From Candidatus Obscuribacterales bacterium (GTDB taxonomy: Bacteria > Cyanobacteriota > Vampirovibrionia > Obscuribacterales > Obscuribacteraceae), in NCBI GenBank assembly GCA_019637435.1, contig JAHBVO010000001.1:2108001-2172000 (forward strand): DNA of 64,000 nt, written 5' to 3'. The position numbers were made by a program, and so were the translations under genes. The notes beneath the pieces are model-generated. The model had not been told where the DNA came from. It did not search any database and saw only the letters and a list, made by a program, of their open reading frames with translations. Of the stretch, positions 1 through 8,717 are shown piece by piece; the stretch's first letter is position 1, and each line of letters starts with the position of its first letter.

Positions 1-466
1 TGTCTTTTACTGTCGCGTTTAAAGATTGCCCGGCATCAACGACAATGGCATTATGCGGCTCTTCGAGCGTCTGGAACTGACTTTTCAGCAGCGATGGGTT
101 CATAAATTCATGGCGGCGATGCGCGAGCCGCTTTTCCAAAATCGCAGGTGAGACCTTCAGGAACACAAAGATTGGTTTGGACCCCTCAGTACCCGCGAGG
201 ATTTGGCGGTAGGCCTCTTTTAAGGCTGAACATGCTAGAACTAAACTTGTACCGGCTTGTCTATGCGCTGATATCAATTCTGCCAGAGATTGCAGCCATG
301 GCTGGCGGTCCTCATCCGTCAGGGGAATTCCGGAGTGCATTTTTGCTTTGTTGTCAGCAGAGTGAAAGTCGTCAGCATCGATGAAGTCGCACAACAGACG
401 CTGAGCGAGTCTCTTTCCTACCGAGGTTTTGCCGCTCCCCGAAACGCCCATCACAACGATGATCAC
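1..466 (-). CDS. gntK: Gluconokinase, partial (3' end outside window)
   Basis: Phosphorylates D-gluconate to 6-phosphogluconate with ATP, feeding the pentose phosphate or Entner-Doudoroff route in the cytoplasm. Reading the minus strand from a GTG at 466 gives 155 open codons. They begin with a hydrophobic strand and a P-loop GVSGSGKT, followed by DADDFH, the family block NKAKMHSGIPLTDEDRQPWL and ACSALK, all hallmarks of the GntK family. Family members are about 160-175 residues, so only the last few are cut off by the window edge. An AGGA lies six bases before the GTG. Upstream it is divergent from the secreted protein gene at 617. Family assignment is secure; the exact sugar acid is inferred from the family. 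Confidence 0.93.
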   Translation of the reverse strand, partial: MIIVVMGVSGSGKTSVGKRLAQRLLCDFIDADDFHSADNKAKMHSGIPLTDEDRQPWLQSLAELISAHRQAGTSLVLACSALKEAYRQILAGTEGSKPIFVFLKVSPAILEKRLAHRRHEFMNPSLLKSQFQTLEEPHNAIVVDAGQSLNATVKD

Positions 467-616
467 GCTATTTCCTGCTGGCCGCCGAACTATGCTTCAA
501 TGATACACAATTAGGTTTAATCTCTTATAGGGCGAGGGTAAGAAGTAATCTAAGTGGACTGTGGAACCCGGTGCTACGGTAAGGCACCAAATACGATATC
601 AAGCCCGGAGATTGAC

Positions 617-2176
617 ATGAGCAAAACTGACCTGAGTAACAAAAGGTTGTCGGCAGCCTTCCTGACTGGGCTGCTCATGCTGAACACCGTAAGTGCTGGC
701 TTCTGCGAGACCCCCACAGGGGATAAGACATCAGGCGGAAAAGCCGCTTCAAGTAAAAGCGCTCCAGTCTCTCCTTCGGATAAAACGCCGGAAGGGGACT
801 CTCGTTCGGCATCTGATACCGTGTGGTCGATCGACAGTAAGGTCGAAAAGAAGCTTGAGGAGCAGCAAGAGAATCCCAGCGACACAGGTGAGCCGAAATT
901 GCCGTCGGTCGATTCCATCCTGGATTCACTAAAAGAGGGCGCTCAGCAGTCGAAATCCGGAAATCCTCCGGTGGAGTCCGGTAAACCGGATCCCACGAAA
1001 AACCTGGGACCGACGCCTGTGGACCCGGAAACCGTTTTAATGAAAGGCGGAGAAAAACTTCCGGCGACCGGTAGTACTGCTACCGTAGCTCCGGCCGGCC
1101 AGGCACCGGCAGCTGACAAGACTCCCGCTTCATCGAAGTCTGCTGCTGCGCCGAACCTTGGTTCGGGCAAGGGTACAACTAAGCTTTTTGGACGTATCGA
1201 ACAGATTGCCGCAGAGGGCGATTTGAAGATGCCGCAGCTCCAGATGCAAAAACCATCGCTCGATTCACGAGGAAAGCTTCTTGCTGGCGAGGCGGAGAAA
1301 TATTCCGGTTCGATTGCAAAATCCTTTCCGACTGATTTCCGTGGAGTATGGGGTGGCAATCTCCAAATCTGGAGCTATCGCTATACCCCTGAGTATCTGA
1401 CAATTGACCGAGCTGAAGCGGTGAGCTCTGCCAATGTTTTGAAACCGCAACGCTCCGGGGCGGTTAATTTCAACTTCTATTCGGACCCGAAGACCGGCGG
1501 TATCGCTCTTGAGCCGGCCAATGTTCTTCTGTCCGTGCCCATGAAAGACACGAATTCATTCAACCAGATGATGAGTGGAATGCAAGGGCAGATGGGCGGT
1601 TTCGCCAGTATGTTCAATCAAATGGCAGGCAATATGGAGGCGCCGGTGGTTGCAATACACTTCGGCAAAGCCGAGGCGAACAGTATGGAGCGGGGAATTT
1701 CCGGCAATGACTTCAAGCAAGATGTCGCCAAGAACGTTATTCGGGATCTCGGTCCGGGTGTCCTTGAACAGCAGATCGTAACGCGCTATACGTCGAAAAC
1801 CCAAGCTGGTAAAGTTCATTCAGGCTACGACGAAAGTGTGATGCGCTTTACCAAGTTGCCATCCGGGCAATTGTATGTTCTCTGTGCTGCGGTCAAATAC
1901 AGCAACACCGGGAAGTATTTGAGCAAGCTCATCATGTACGGCAATGTGGATAAAGGGCGGCGTATGCAAACGAATCCATATGCGCAGATGAACTCAATGA
2001 TGGGTGGCATGATGAACATGGGTGAGATGCAGAAAATGATGGGCGGTGCCGCTCAGAAGGGCGGAACTATTCAGGTGCCTAACGGCGGCTTCGGCGGAAT
2101 GCCTGGATTTGGCGGATTTGGTGGGGCTGGTGGAATGAATGACATTTTGAAACAGCTGAATCAGCTTCAGAAGTGA
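617..2176 (+). CDS. Secreted low-complexity protein of unknown function
   Basis: A 519-residue protein I do not recognise. The ATG at 617 is chosen over an in-frame start at 554 because GGAG lies seven bases upstream and the first 35 residues then form a signal peptide (basic start, hydrophobic core LSAAFLTGLLMLNTVSAGF). Residues about 35-190 are rich in Lys, Ser, Pro, Glu and Asp with no predicted fold. The central part (about 230-430) looks globular and contains a Tyr/Trp-rich stretch WGGNLQIWSYRYTPEYL. The C-terminal end is Met/Gly-rich (MMGGMMNMGEMQKMMGG, then GFGGFGGAGG). Probably exported and periplasmic or surface-located. No catalytic motif seen. Confidence 0.8.
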   Translation: MSKTDLSNKRLSAAFLTGLLMLNTVSAGFCETPTGDKTSGGKAASSKSAPVSPSDKTPEGDSRSASDTVWSIDSKVEKKLEEQQENPSDTGEPKLPSVDSILDSLKEGAQQSKSGNPPVESGKPDPTKNLGPTPVDPETVLMKGGEKLPATGSTATVAPAGQAPAADKTPASSKSAAAPNLGSGKGTTKLFGRIEQIAAEGDLKMPQLQMQKPSLDSRGKLLAGEAEKYSGSIAKSFPTDFRGVWGGNLQIWSYRYTPEYLTIDRAEAVSSANVLKPQRSGAVNFNFYSDPKTGGIALEPANVLLSVPMKDTNSFNQMMSGMQGQMGGFASMFNQMAGNMEAPVVAIHFGKAEANSMERGISGNDFKQDVAKNVIRDLGPGVLEQQIVTRYTSKTQAGKVHSGYDESVMRFTKLPSGQLYVLCAAVKYSNTGKYLSKLIMYGNVDKGRRMQTNPYAQMNSMMGGMMNMGEMQKMMGGAAQKGGTIQVPNGGFGGMPGFGGFGGAGGMNDILKQLNQLQK

Positions 2177-2238
2177 GCCTTTATTCAGAACGAGTTAAAA
2201 TCTGATATCGAAAGGGCAGCCATCGGCTGTAGTGAGAC

Positions 2239-2757
2239 ATGAACGTAGAAAAATTGGCAGAAATAGTTGACGAGATGATTGTTCAACACGATTATCCGGG
2301 CTTTGAACCTCGGGCATTGAAGCTCGGTTTGCCGGATTCGGTTACGAAAGCGCCTGCAAAGGTTTTCTCTCAAGCGTTCGGACATGAAAACGTTTATGTT
2401 CGATTAGCCGCATTGAGGTGGTTTCAAGAGCGACCAGGCATGGCGAGACCGGCGATGAAAGCGGTTATGGGCCTTTACGAGGATGTAGATCCGTTTGTGC
2501 GCCTGGAAGCATTGCGTTTGAGTGAACGCTATACAGAGCCCACAGAAGAGATGGCTGTGCGCGCCTCGAAGTTGTTGGAAGATGAAGATGTCGAAGTGCA
2601 AAGAACCGCAGCCAGAGCTTGTGGGAAGATTTGCAAAAAACTAAAGATCAAAGACGCAACAGTTGTTGACAGATTGCAAAAGGCCGCTTCCGCTCCTGAC
2701 TCGATGTTGAGAGGCAAGGCGGAGAAAGCACTTAGAGTGATGGGCATGTACGACTGA
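2239..2757 (+). CDS. HEAT-repeat protein
   Basis: A 172-residue soluble protein made largely of paired helices with the HEAT pattern: residues about 55-80 (VYVRLAALRWF), 88-115 (PFVRLEALRLSERY) and 122-165 (VEVQRTAARACGKI; LRGKAEKALRVMG). No signal peptide. Such proteins are scaffolds for protein-protein contacts, and no enzyme motif is visible. It follows the secreted protein gene by about 60 bases on the same strand. Its stop lies in an inverted repeat (CTGATTAG at 2754 and CTAATCAG at 2778) that also covers the stop of the convergent gene, perhaps a weak shared terminator. Confidence 0.8.
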   Translation: MNVEKLAEIVDEMIVQHDYPGFEPRALKLGLPDSVTKAPAKVFSQAFGHENVYVRLAALRWFQERPGMARPAMKAVMGLYEDVDPFVRLEALRLSERYTEPTEEMAVRASKLLEDEDVEVQRTAARACGKICKKLKIKDATVVDRLQKAASAPDSMLRGKAEKALRVMGMYD

Positions 2758-2777
2758 TTAGCTAATTTGTGTTTTTC

Positions 2778-3215
2778 CTAATCAGCAACGGAAGTTTTTG
2801 CGATCACGCACAGAGGCATGCTGCCTAACCGTTCGTTGAAACGGTGTTCGTTTGCCAATCTTCCGAAGAAGTCATGTTCGTAGTACTGCTCGAGGAAATT
2901 CCAATCGTACGCAATTGTTTTTAGGAGTTCTTTGAAAACCGGCTGCATATCTGCCACCAGCTGTTCAAGTTCTTTTTGAACACTTTGCTCAATATCAAAA
3001 GCGTTCGACTTGATTATCATTTGCGAGCGCGCGACGTAATCGACGATATTGACGATCAGGTCGTTGGAGTAAGTTTTGATCATCTTCTCTTCGAGCGTTA
3101 TGCGCTTCCCTTCCAAGGCCGCGAAGCAGTTTTGAATGTCCGAAGCTACAGAGAGCAGGTTGGCAAGGCAGACATACATATCGGCATTTAAATTGTCATT
3201 GGTCTCGTTTGTCAT
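2778..3215 (-). CDS. Hypothetical helical protein
   Basis: A 145-residue cytoplasmic protein, not recognised. It is predicted to be almost entirely helical, with heptad-like stretches (DIEQSVQKELEQLVADMQPV) and no membrane segment or signal peptide. It is convergent with the HEAT-repeat gene, with about 20 bases between the two stop codons. The ATG at 3215 has no strong ribosome binding site, but the frame is long and has coding-like composition. Confidence 0.6.
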   Translation of the reverse strand: MTNETNDNLNADMYVCLANLLSVASDIQNCFAALEGKRITLEEKMIKTYSNDLIVNIVDYVARSQMIIKSNAFDIEQSVQKELEQLVADMQPVFKELLKTIAYDWNFLEQYYEHDFFGRLANEHRFNERLGSMPLCVIAKTSVAD

Positions 3216-3596
3216 TTTGGGGCTCGTGGCTAGCGGAGAAGGCTAACAGTATTTAAACCGCTTGGAGGGCTTTATAGAGGGCTCTGGCGCATGACTATTG
3301 AACGACATTGCGTGCGTATTGTCGACTGCATTTTTCTCACATGGGTTCGCCTGTCGTCTTGAAACTGCATGCAATAGCGGCCTGCTGAAAAAAGTGAGAC
3401 AGCAATTAAAGCTCAAATCCGCTCCCTTGTTAGAGAGCGGATTCTGCTGGTTCAGTCGATTGTGTTTCCTTGATTCGGCGCCGCAAGTATTTCGGATGCT
3501 GCTCAGTCTTTTGGACTATCGAATATGTGCCGAGAGAGAGAAAACTCTTTTAGATTCTAAATGCCTTGACAGGAGATTTTTTCGCAAATCGCAAGA
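3216..3596. other. Intergenic region, no supported gene
   Basis: About 380 bases between a hypothetical gene and a ribbon-helix-helix gene, both on the minus strand. A 100-codon plus-strand frame exists here but lacks a ribosome binding site and has atypical composition (Cys/Phe/Leu-rich). I see no RNA gene or clear repeat. Confidence 0.5.
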
Positions 3597-3809
3597 TTAG
3601 GAGAGAGTATGTGTCAAAGGTTTTGTAGTTTCCGAGACTTCCATTGTGGATACCGATAGTTGCGCACCTTGAGTTCTTCTGAAATTGTCGAGATAGCGTC
3701 TGAGGGCTTCTCTAATCAAGTCGGAACGAGTTCTGTGTTCGCATTTTGCAATATGGTCTACTTGTTCGAGCATCGCAGGCGGCAACGCAATCAGTACTTT
3801 CTTGGGCAT
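3597..3809 (-). CDS. Ribbon-helix-helix (CopG-like) DNA-binding protein
   Basis: A 70-residue regulator. A short beta strand (KKVLIALPPAML) is followed by two helices with the sequence HRTRSDLIREALRRYL, the classic ribbon-helix-helix layout; such proteins dimerise and insert the strand pair into the major groove. The ATG at 3809 is chosen over the GTG at 3815 because GAGG sits eight bases before the ATG but only two before the GTG. The tail after residue 48 is short and polar. No toxin gene is adjacent, so it need not be an antitoxin. An inverted repeat about 40 bases upstream (3850-3882) could be its operator. Confidence 0.85.
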   Translation of the reverse strand: MPKKVLIALPPAMLEQVDHIAKCEHRTRSDLIREALRRYLDNFRRTQGAQLSVSTMEVSETTKPLTHTLS

Positions 3810-3849
3810 AGGCACATCCTCACTTATTTAAAAAAGACACAGGGATCTA

Positions 3850-3882
3850 TTGAGCCGCTGTCGATTTCTCTCATCGGCTCAA
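3850..3882. promoter_or_regulatory. Inverted repeat upstream of the RHH gene
   Basis: Arms TTGAGCCG (3850-3857) and CGGCTCAA (3875-3882) are perfect and separated by 17 bases, about 40 bases before the ribbon-helix-helix start. Autoregulation through such a site is common in this family, but a hairpin followed by ACTTTTT on the plus strand could equally be a terminator. No plus-strand gene ends here. Confidence 0.35.
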
Positions 3883-5148
3883 AACTTTTTCACGGCTCTT
3901 AACAAAGAGTAACCGCGACGTCGGTGGAATGGGATCGATCAACCACCGTTCGAATGCATATCAATTTACACTGCAATTTCGATATCGTAAAGGTCCAAAA
4001 GAGGCATAAATGCTCAATTTAAGGCTAAACGACATGAAAGGTTTTTTTGAAATTCCGAAAAGCAATAACAGTAAGACTCTGACGAAAAGCGGGGTTCTAA
4101 GTAAGACAAATATATACGTAGTTATAGCTGTATTTGACATATACGGGCACTTGCAAAACGCTGGAAGTGTGATACACGCTGCTACTGGTAATCGTATGTG
4201 GTGGCTTAGGAGTCAATGATTTTTGCCTGCTTTGCGAACACGTAAAACGCTGCTTGTCATGCCGCCTGACGCGAAATCCGTCATCAGATCAGGGGTTTCA
4301 ATCGCATATCCGAAAGACCGCTTGTAGTAGATTGGACCGACATAACCGTACGTAAATCATTGTCCGCTGTGTGTTTCCGCTTTTACGATTTGCTCCGTAG
4401 GCTGCAATCGAGGAACGGCTAGGTCATTGCGAGATTGGCTTAGAGCGTCAATCAATATAGATCTGGCAGAGTTCTGTAACGGCATCTGTACGTAGTATCG
4501 GATATGGTGCCTGCCCTCTGTTTAATAAATGCGATGTGCATGGCTATTTTTTCAGTTCGAGAAATCTATCGGAGTATGAAGAATGTGTCTAGTGCTGGAG
4601 AGTATTGCTCTGACAGCGTTCTCGGCTTTGTGTTTTGGAATGTTGCTAACTTTCGAAACTGTCACCGTTAATATGAGAGTGAATTTTGTCACGATTGGTT
4701 TACAAACGCATTTTCCTGATTGCAGCTTTAGAAAATACTGCTGAGCGATTTGCTGTTAGTCGGAAACCGCGTGATAACTTGTTCTCTGCAAGCGTGCATT
4801 TTGTGTATGCAGAACCGTTATTAACGACGATGAGAAAGAAACGCTTATTTAGTCAGTTCTATTGAATCGTTGTTTCAAGCTGCGGGAGGCGTTGAATTCA
4901 TAGGATAGAATTTGACGGTTGGCGAGTGCGTTGCGTGGAGTCGCGTGCAAGAAAAACTTCCGTGCTTCCTTATATATGTATGCGGGATGGATGGAAAACG
5001 CCCTCTGTATCAAGAGCATGCAACTGGGGTCTCTCAAAGCGAAAGAAAGTTCTACATTCGAACATACGACTGTAATCATTAGGTCATCCCAATTTTCTTT
5101 TGAGATTCGCATTCATATATTAGGAACACAAATCGAGAAAACGGACTT
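3883..5148. other. Gene-poor region of about 1.27 kb
   Basis: No well supported gene. Two short frames exist: a plus-strand one at 4010-4219 (listed separately at low confidence) and a minus-strand 87-codon one at 4849-5112 without a ribosome binding site. The DNA is richer in A+T and stop codons than its neighbours, as expected for decayed or regulatory DNA. Confidence 0.5.
4010..4219 (+). CDS. Doubtful small ORF, 69 residues
   Basis: An ATG preceded by GAGG at five bases opens a 69-codon frame in otherwise gene-poor DNA. The product has a short hydrophobic strand (IYVVIAVFDIYG) and no recognisable domain. Only the ribosome binding site supports it. Confidence 0.22.
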   Translation: MLNLRLNDMKGFFEIPKSNNSKTLTKSGVLSKTNIYVVIAVFDIYGHLQNAGSVIHAATGNRMWWLRSQ

Positions 5149-5916
5149 ATGATTCTTGCTACCTGGAATGTCAATTCAATATCCGTGCGGATTTCGCAGG
5201 TAGTGAGCTGGCTTCAACTGCATCAGCCGGACGTGCTTTGCATACAAGAATCTAAAGTTGAAGATTCGAAATTTCCGATTGACAGCTTTCGTGCCATCGG
5301 CTATGACGCGCAGTTTCACGGGCAGAAGAGCTACAACGGTGTTGCAATTATCTCTAAACACCAGATAAAAGACGTTGAAAAACGATTTCGTGATACGCCT
5401 GAACAAGACCAGGCCAGGTTCATAAGAGGAACCGTCGGAGACACTGTCATCCTTAATGCATACGTGCCCAATGGCAGCGTGGTCGGGTGTGATAAGTATG
5501 CATACAAGCTTGAATGGCTCAAGGCTTTTCGAGAGTATTTAGATAATAATCTTTCACCTGCTGCCAGCGTCTTGCTGTGCGGCGACTTCAACGTCGCTCC
5601 TGAGGATCGGGACGTATACAACCCAGAGCGAGTTCGGGGCCAAATTCTGGTTAGCGAGCAGGAACGTGAATCACTGGCAGTCGTTCGAAACTGGGGATTC
5701 ATCGACTCCTTCAGACTGCACGAGCAAGATCCCGGTCATCATACATGGTGGGATTATCGCGTTTTAGGATTTAAACGAAAGATGGGATTCCGAATCGATC
5801 ATATCTACGTAAGTGAATCGCTAGCTCAAAAATGTAAGCGCGTATGGATTGACATCGAGCCTCGCAAGGCTGACAAACCATCGGACCATACACCTGTTAT
5901 AGGTGAATTCGTGTAG
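5149..5916 (+). CDS. xthA: Exodeoxyribonuclease III
   Basis: A 255-residue AP endonuclease/3'-5' exonuclease of the ExoIII/APE1 family that cuts at abasic sites and trims 3' ends in base excision repair. All metal-binding and catalytic motifs are visible: WNVNS (6-10), QES with Glu34, YNGVAI (62-67), GDFNVAP with Asp146 and Asn148, WWDYR, RIDHIYVS and the terminal SDH with His247. Length matches the family (250-270). It is alone between gene-poor DNA and a convergent acyl-CoA dehydrogenase gene. The hairpin at 6080-6110 is a likely downstream terminator. Confidence 0.95.
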   Translation: MILATWNVNSISVRISQVVSWLQLHQPDVLCIQESKVEDSKFPIDSFRAIGYDAQFHGQKSYNGVAIISKHQIKDVEKRFRDTPEQDQARFIRGTVGDTVILNAYVPNGSVVGCDKYAYKLEWLKAFREYLDNNLSPAASVLLCGDFNVAPEDRDVYNPERVRGQILVSEQERESLAVVRNWGFIDSFRLHEQDPGHHTWWDYRVLGFKRKMGFRIDHIYVSESLAQKCKRVWIDIEPRKADKPSDHTPVIGEFV

Positions 5917-6079
5917 TCGACAATATTTTGACTGTCTCGTTGATGTTATGCGGGCTCTCAGGTGAGTTCTTATAAATGTCAAAGGCGTCGAATAACATTA
6001 AGGCACCGTATATGGTGCCGGGCGGTGGAGCTCTTTGGGATATCAGACTGACCGGTCAATTCGTAAGGTTGCAATTAGA

Positions 6080-6110
6080 AAGGGACCTTACAAGAGCTGT
6101 AAGGTCCCTT
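6080..6110 (+). terminator. Rho-independent terminator-like hairpin
   Basis: Perfect 13-bp stem AAGGGACCTTACA (6080-6092) and TGTAAGGTCCCTT (6098-6110) with a 5-base loop, followed on the plus strand by CAAACGTTTTT. It lies between the convergent xthA and acyl-CoA dehydrogenase genes and probably stops transcription from xthA. The T-run on the minus strand is weaker. Confidence 0.75.
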
Positions 6111-6131
6111 CAAACGTTTTTCAGTTACGGA

Positions 6132-8078
6132 CTAGGAGCCTGCTTTTACAGGTTCTTTCTTTGGCGCGCTGACCTTTTCGTAACCCATCATGATGTCGGC
6201 TGGTTCGATGCCTTCGATGGCTTTGAATTCGCCTGCGACGATCAAGTCGGCGAGCTTAGAGCAATCCTTGAAGTATTGATCGCTTGGACGCTCGCCTGTA
6301 AGCTTGCGGGTCAGGTCCTGACAGAGAATGTCAGCAGCTTTGATCATCACCTTGTCTCCCTGATTGTGAGCCCACAAAGCGGTGACAAGCATGATGATCG
6401 CGTCCTGGACGCGCTGCGACATCTCAGCGATGCGGCATTGTCTGTCCGGCAATTTCAACTGGTGCTTGACCATATTTTCGCTCAGCTCGGATGGCGACTG
6501 ATGCAATTGTTCCATCGCAAAGTTGATGTGATTATTGAGGCTTTCGTCCATGCCTTCAATATTGCGACTGTCTTTTGCGGAGAGCATCTGTCCGAGATAC
6601 CAGTTCGCATAGTTCCACAGTTCGCCTTTCAGCGCCCAAGCGTGCGATGGATTCGCCGGATTAAAGTCTCTGATTTGATGCTTGTGCAGTGCGATACCGA
6701 TAGGCTCGAAGTACTTGCTTCCATGCTGTTTTGCCAGCGATTTGAAAAACGCCATTCCAAGCATCTCGCCTTCGCCTTCATAAATACATGGCGCCAGGAA
6801 GTCATGCACGTTGTCGCCGAAAATATGACCGGAGATGAAACTGCGGCCTCCGTGCGTCTTCATAAACAGCTCAATCGCGCATTCTTTCTCGGCTTCACTG
6901 CCGAAGATTTTCGCGATAATGCATTCGAGTTCACCGCGATACCCCTGGTCGAGCAACCAGGATCCCCACGCCACAAGCGCATCCGCACCGGCGATCAGCG
7001 CGGCAGCTCTGGCTATTCGGCGTTTGACCAGTTCGCGTGTTTCGATTGCTTTGCCATAAGTCTCTCTGAATTTAGCCCAGGGGAGCATATTGGCAAGCAT
7101 GAGTCTCATGACTCCGGAAGCGGTTGCGCAAAGCGCAAGACGACCCATGTTCAGTCCGTGATATGCAACCGTTAGACCGTCGCCTTTCGTGACGTTTAAC
7201 AGATTCTCTTTGGGAACCTTGAAATTCTTGAATACAAGACCGACGTTGTGAGCGTGTTTCAGCGCATGCAATCCGTAGGTTTTTATCTGGAAATTCTCGT
7301 TTTGTTCTTTTGGCAGGTCTGCAATTATCGCTGAAGGCTTGCCGTTTACCAGGCATACGATGCCAACTGTCCGTCCTTCCTGCGCATTGGTAATAAACAG
7401 CTTTTCACCGTTGATTACATAATGATCGCCCTCGAGAACCGCGGTAGTTCTCAGTGCGGTCAAGTCGGAACCGGCATTTGGCTCGGTGAGCGCAAAGGCG
7501 GATAGGGTCTCACCGCTTGCCAATTTCGGCAAGAATTTTTCCTTTTGCTTATCGCTGCCGAAGTAGTTCACCGGGTCGACTGCACCGATGCAACCATGAA
7601 CAGAAGCCAGACCGGCTGCGGTTGGTTCAACAGTGGCAACCTTGGTCAGGAAGGTCATGAATGGACGAACCGCTACTCCGGATCCGCCGAATTTCTTGTC
7701 GATGAGCAAGCCCCAGTAGCCGGCTTCGGCAAGTTCGTTCAATAATTTGTCCGACAACTTCCCTTTGGCGTCATATTGTCGACTCTCTCTTCTTGCGGCG
7801 CGCAAAACCGCTAGCGACTTTTCCATTGCCGGTATCGAGACGCTTGCTACGTCTAGTTTCGGCGTGGAGAACAACTCGATCGGCACATTGTTGTCCCAGA
7901 CAGCTTTGTGAATGGGGCTGTTGACTGTTTTATATTTGTCAGCGAACAGTGCTTCGACTTCATCGTCTGCACGGTCAACCGCACCGGTCCGTTTGGCTTC
8001 GTCTTCGCTTTTGCCGCCAAGGCGCAGTGCTGTTTCAGCAAAGCTGACATCGTTGTTTTTGGGATCGTTATCAGGCAT
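6132..8078 (-). CDS. Acyl-CoA dehydrogenase family protein, long form
   Basis: A 648-residue flavoenzyme that likely oxidises acyl-CoA to trans-2-enoyl-CoA in beta-oxidation. Numbering from an in-frame TTG four codons upstream, the FAD-binding signature FALTEPNAGSD is at about 199-209, the substrate-binding middle domain follows, and IYEGEGEML near 436 holds the position of the usual catalytic glutamate. The long N-terminal extension (about 75 residues) and C-terminal extension (about 170 residues) put it among the long, VLCAD-like members rather than the 380-residue short-chain forms. The ATG at 8078, after GGATGGAAAG, is preferred over the TTG at 8090. No electron-transfer flavoprotein gene is nearby. 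Chain-length preference cannot be read from sequence. Confidence 0.9.
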   Translation of the reverse strand: MPDNDPKNNDVSFAETALRLGGKSEDEAKRTGAVDRADDEVEALFADKYKTVNSPIHKAVWDNNVPIELFSTPKLDVASVSIPAMEKSLAVLRAARRESRQYDAKGKLSDKLLNELAEAGYWGLLIDKKFGGSGVAVRPFMTFLTKVATVEPTAAGLASVHGCIGAVDPVNYFGSDKQKEKFLPKLASGETLSAFALTEPNAGSDLTALRTTAVLEGDHYVINGEKLFITNAQEGRTVGIVCLVNGKPSAIIADLPKEQNENFQIKTYGLHALKHAHNVGLVFKNFKVPKENLLNVTKGDGLTVAYHGLNMGRLALCATASGVMRLMLANMLPWAKFRETYGKAIETRELVKRRIARAAALIAGADALVAWGSWLLDQGYRGELECIIAKIFGSEAEKECAIELFMKTHGGRSFISGHIFGDNVHDFLAPCIYEGEGEMLGMAFFKSLAKQHGSKYFEPIGIALHKHQIRDFNPANPSHAWALKGELWNYANWYLGQMLSAKDSRNIEGMDESLNNHINFAMEQLHQSPSELSENMVKHQLKLPDRQCRIAEMSQRVQDAIIMLVTALWAHNQGDKVMIKAADILCQDLTRKLTGERPSDQYFKDCSKLADLIVAGEFKAIEGIEPADIMMGYEKVSAPKKEPVKAGS

Positions 8079-8269
8079 CTTTCCATCCAACTACTAACTA
8101 TCGACATGTAAGTAATTTTTGCACAAGCGGGGCTTGAAAGCGTGAATAGCCTCAATTTTTTGGGTTTTCAGCATGCAATAATTAGCAACTTGTAATACTT
8201 CCGCCAATTCTGCGCTGTGCGCTCGAATTTCGAGGTGTTCTGCGTCACTCTCCGTTCTCCGCCGAGCCA

Positions 8270-8364
<95 letters not shown>

Positions 8365-8579
8365 CTGAGCCTGAAACGACTTACGGTCACTGATGGGCCT
8401 GGGCATCAGCCGGAGCTCTTATGGTTTCTTCTAGAAATAGTAGATATCGGGGCGCCGAGTTTGCGCCTGAATTTTTCTGGCGAGCTATCGAAAGGTCTGT
8501 AGGTAGAACCTTGGCTGACTTCTCACCCGAGATTCCCGGCGGTTGAAACAGACTGACACGTCGGTGTGAGGTCCTAAAA

Positions 8580-8696
8580 TTGTTACCCTGCAATGTTTTT
8601 CTGCGAATTCTAGCGGGGATAGAAATATCCCTAAGAGCGGCAAAGTCCGTGGCTAATTACGTTGCTAATTACGTTGCTGATCATGTTGCTGATTAA
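8580..8696 (+). CDS. Possible 38-residue small protein ending in VANY/VADH repeats
   Basis: A TTG at 8580, eight bases after GAGG, opens a short frame ending at 8696. The last 16 codons are a 4 x 12-bp tandem repeat reading VANY VANY VADH VAD then stop, so the repeat period keeps the frame and the final unit supplies the stop. The product would be partly amphipathic (FLRILAGIEISLRAAKSVANY). This is speculative; non-coding repeat DNA is equally possible. Confidence 0.25.
   Translation: MLPCNVFLRILAGIEISLRAAKSVANYVANYVADHVAD
8649..8696. repeat. Four tandem 12-bp units
   Basis: Units at 8649, 8661, 8673 and 8685 follow the pattern GTTGCT(A/G)ATNAN, the first having GTG in place of GTT. They lie 21 bases beyond the stop of the SGNH-like gene. 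Confidence 0.85.
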
Positions 8697-8717
8697 GGGG
8701 CGGCTTCGGTCGATCAG

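Noticed and set aside
3298..3600. A 100-codon plus-strand frame
   Set aside because: No ribosome binding site, Cys/Phe/Leu-rich atypical composition, and it ends inside the ribbon-helix-helix gene region.
4849..5112. An 87-codon minus-strand frame in the gene-poor region
   Set aside because: No Shine-Dalgarno before its ATG and no domain; it runs antisense to the xthA leader.
5976..7175. A 399-codon plus-strand frame
   Set aside because: It lies almost wholly antisense to the well supported acyl-CoA dehydrogenase gene, has no recognisable domain and contains the terminator hairpin near its start. A shadow frame.
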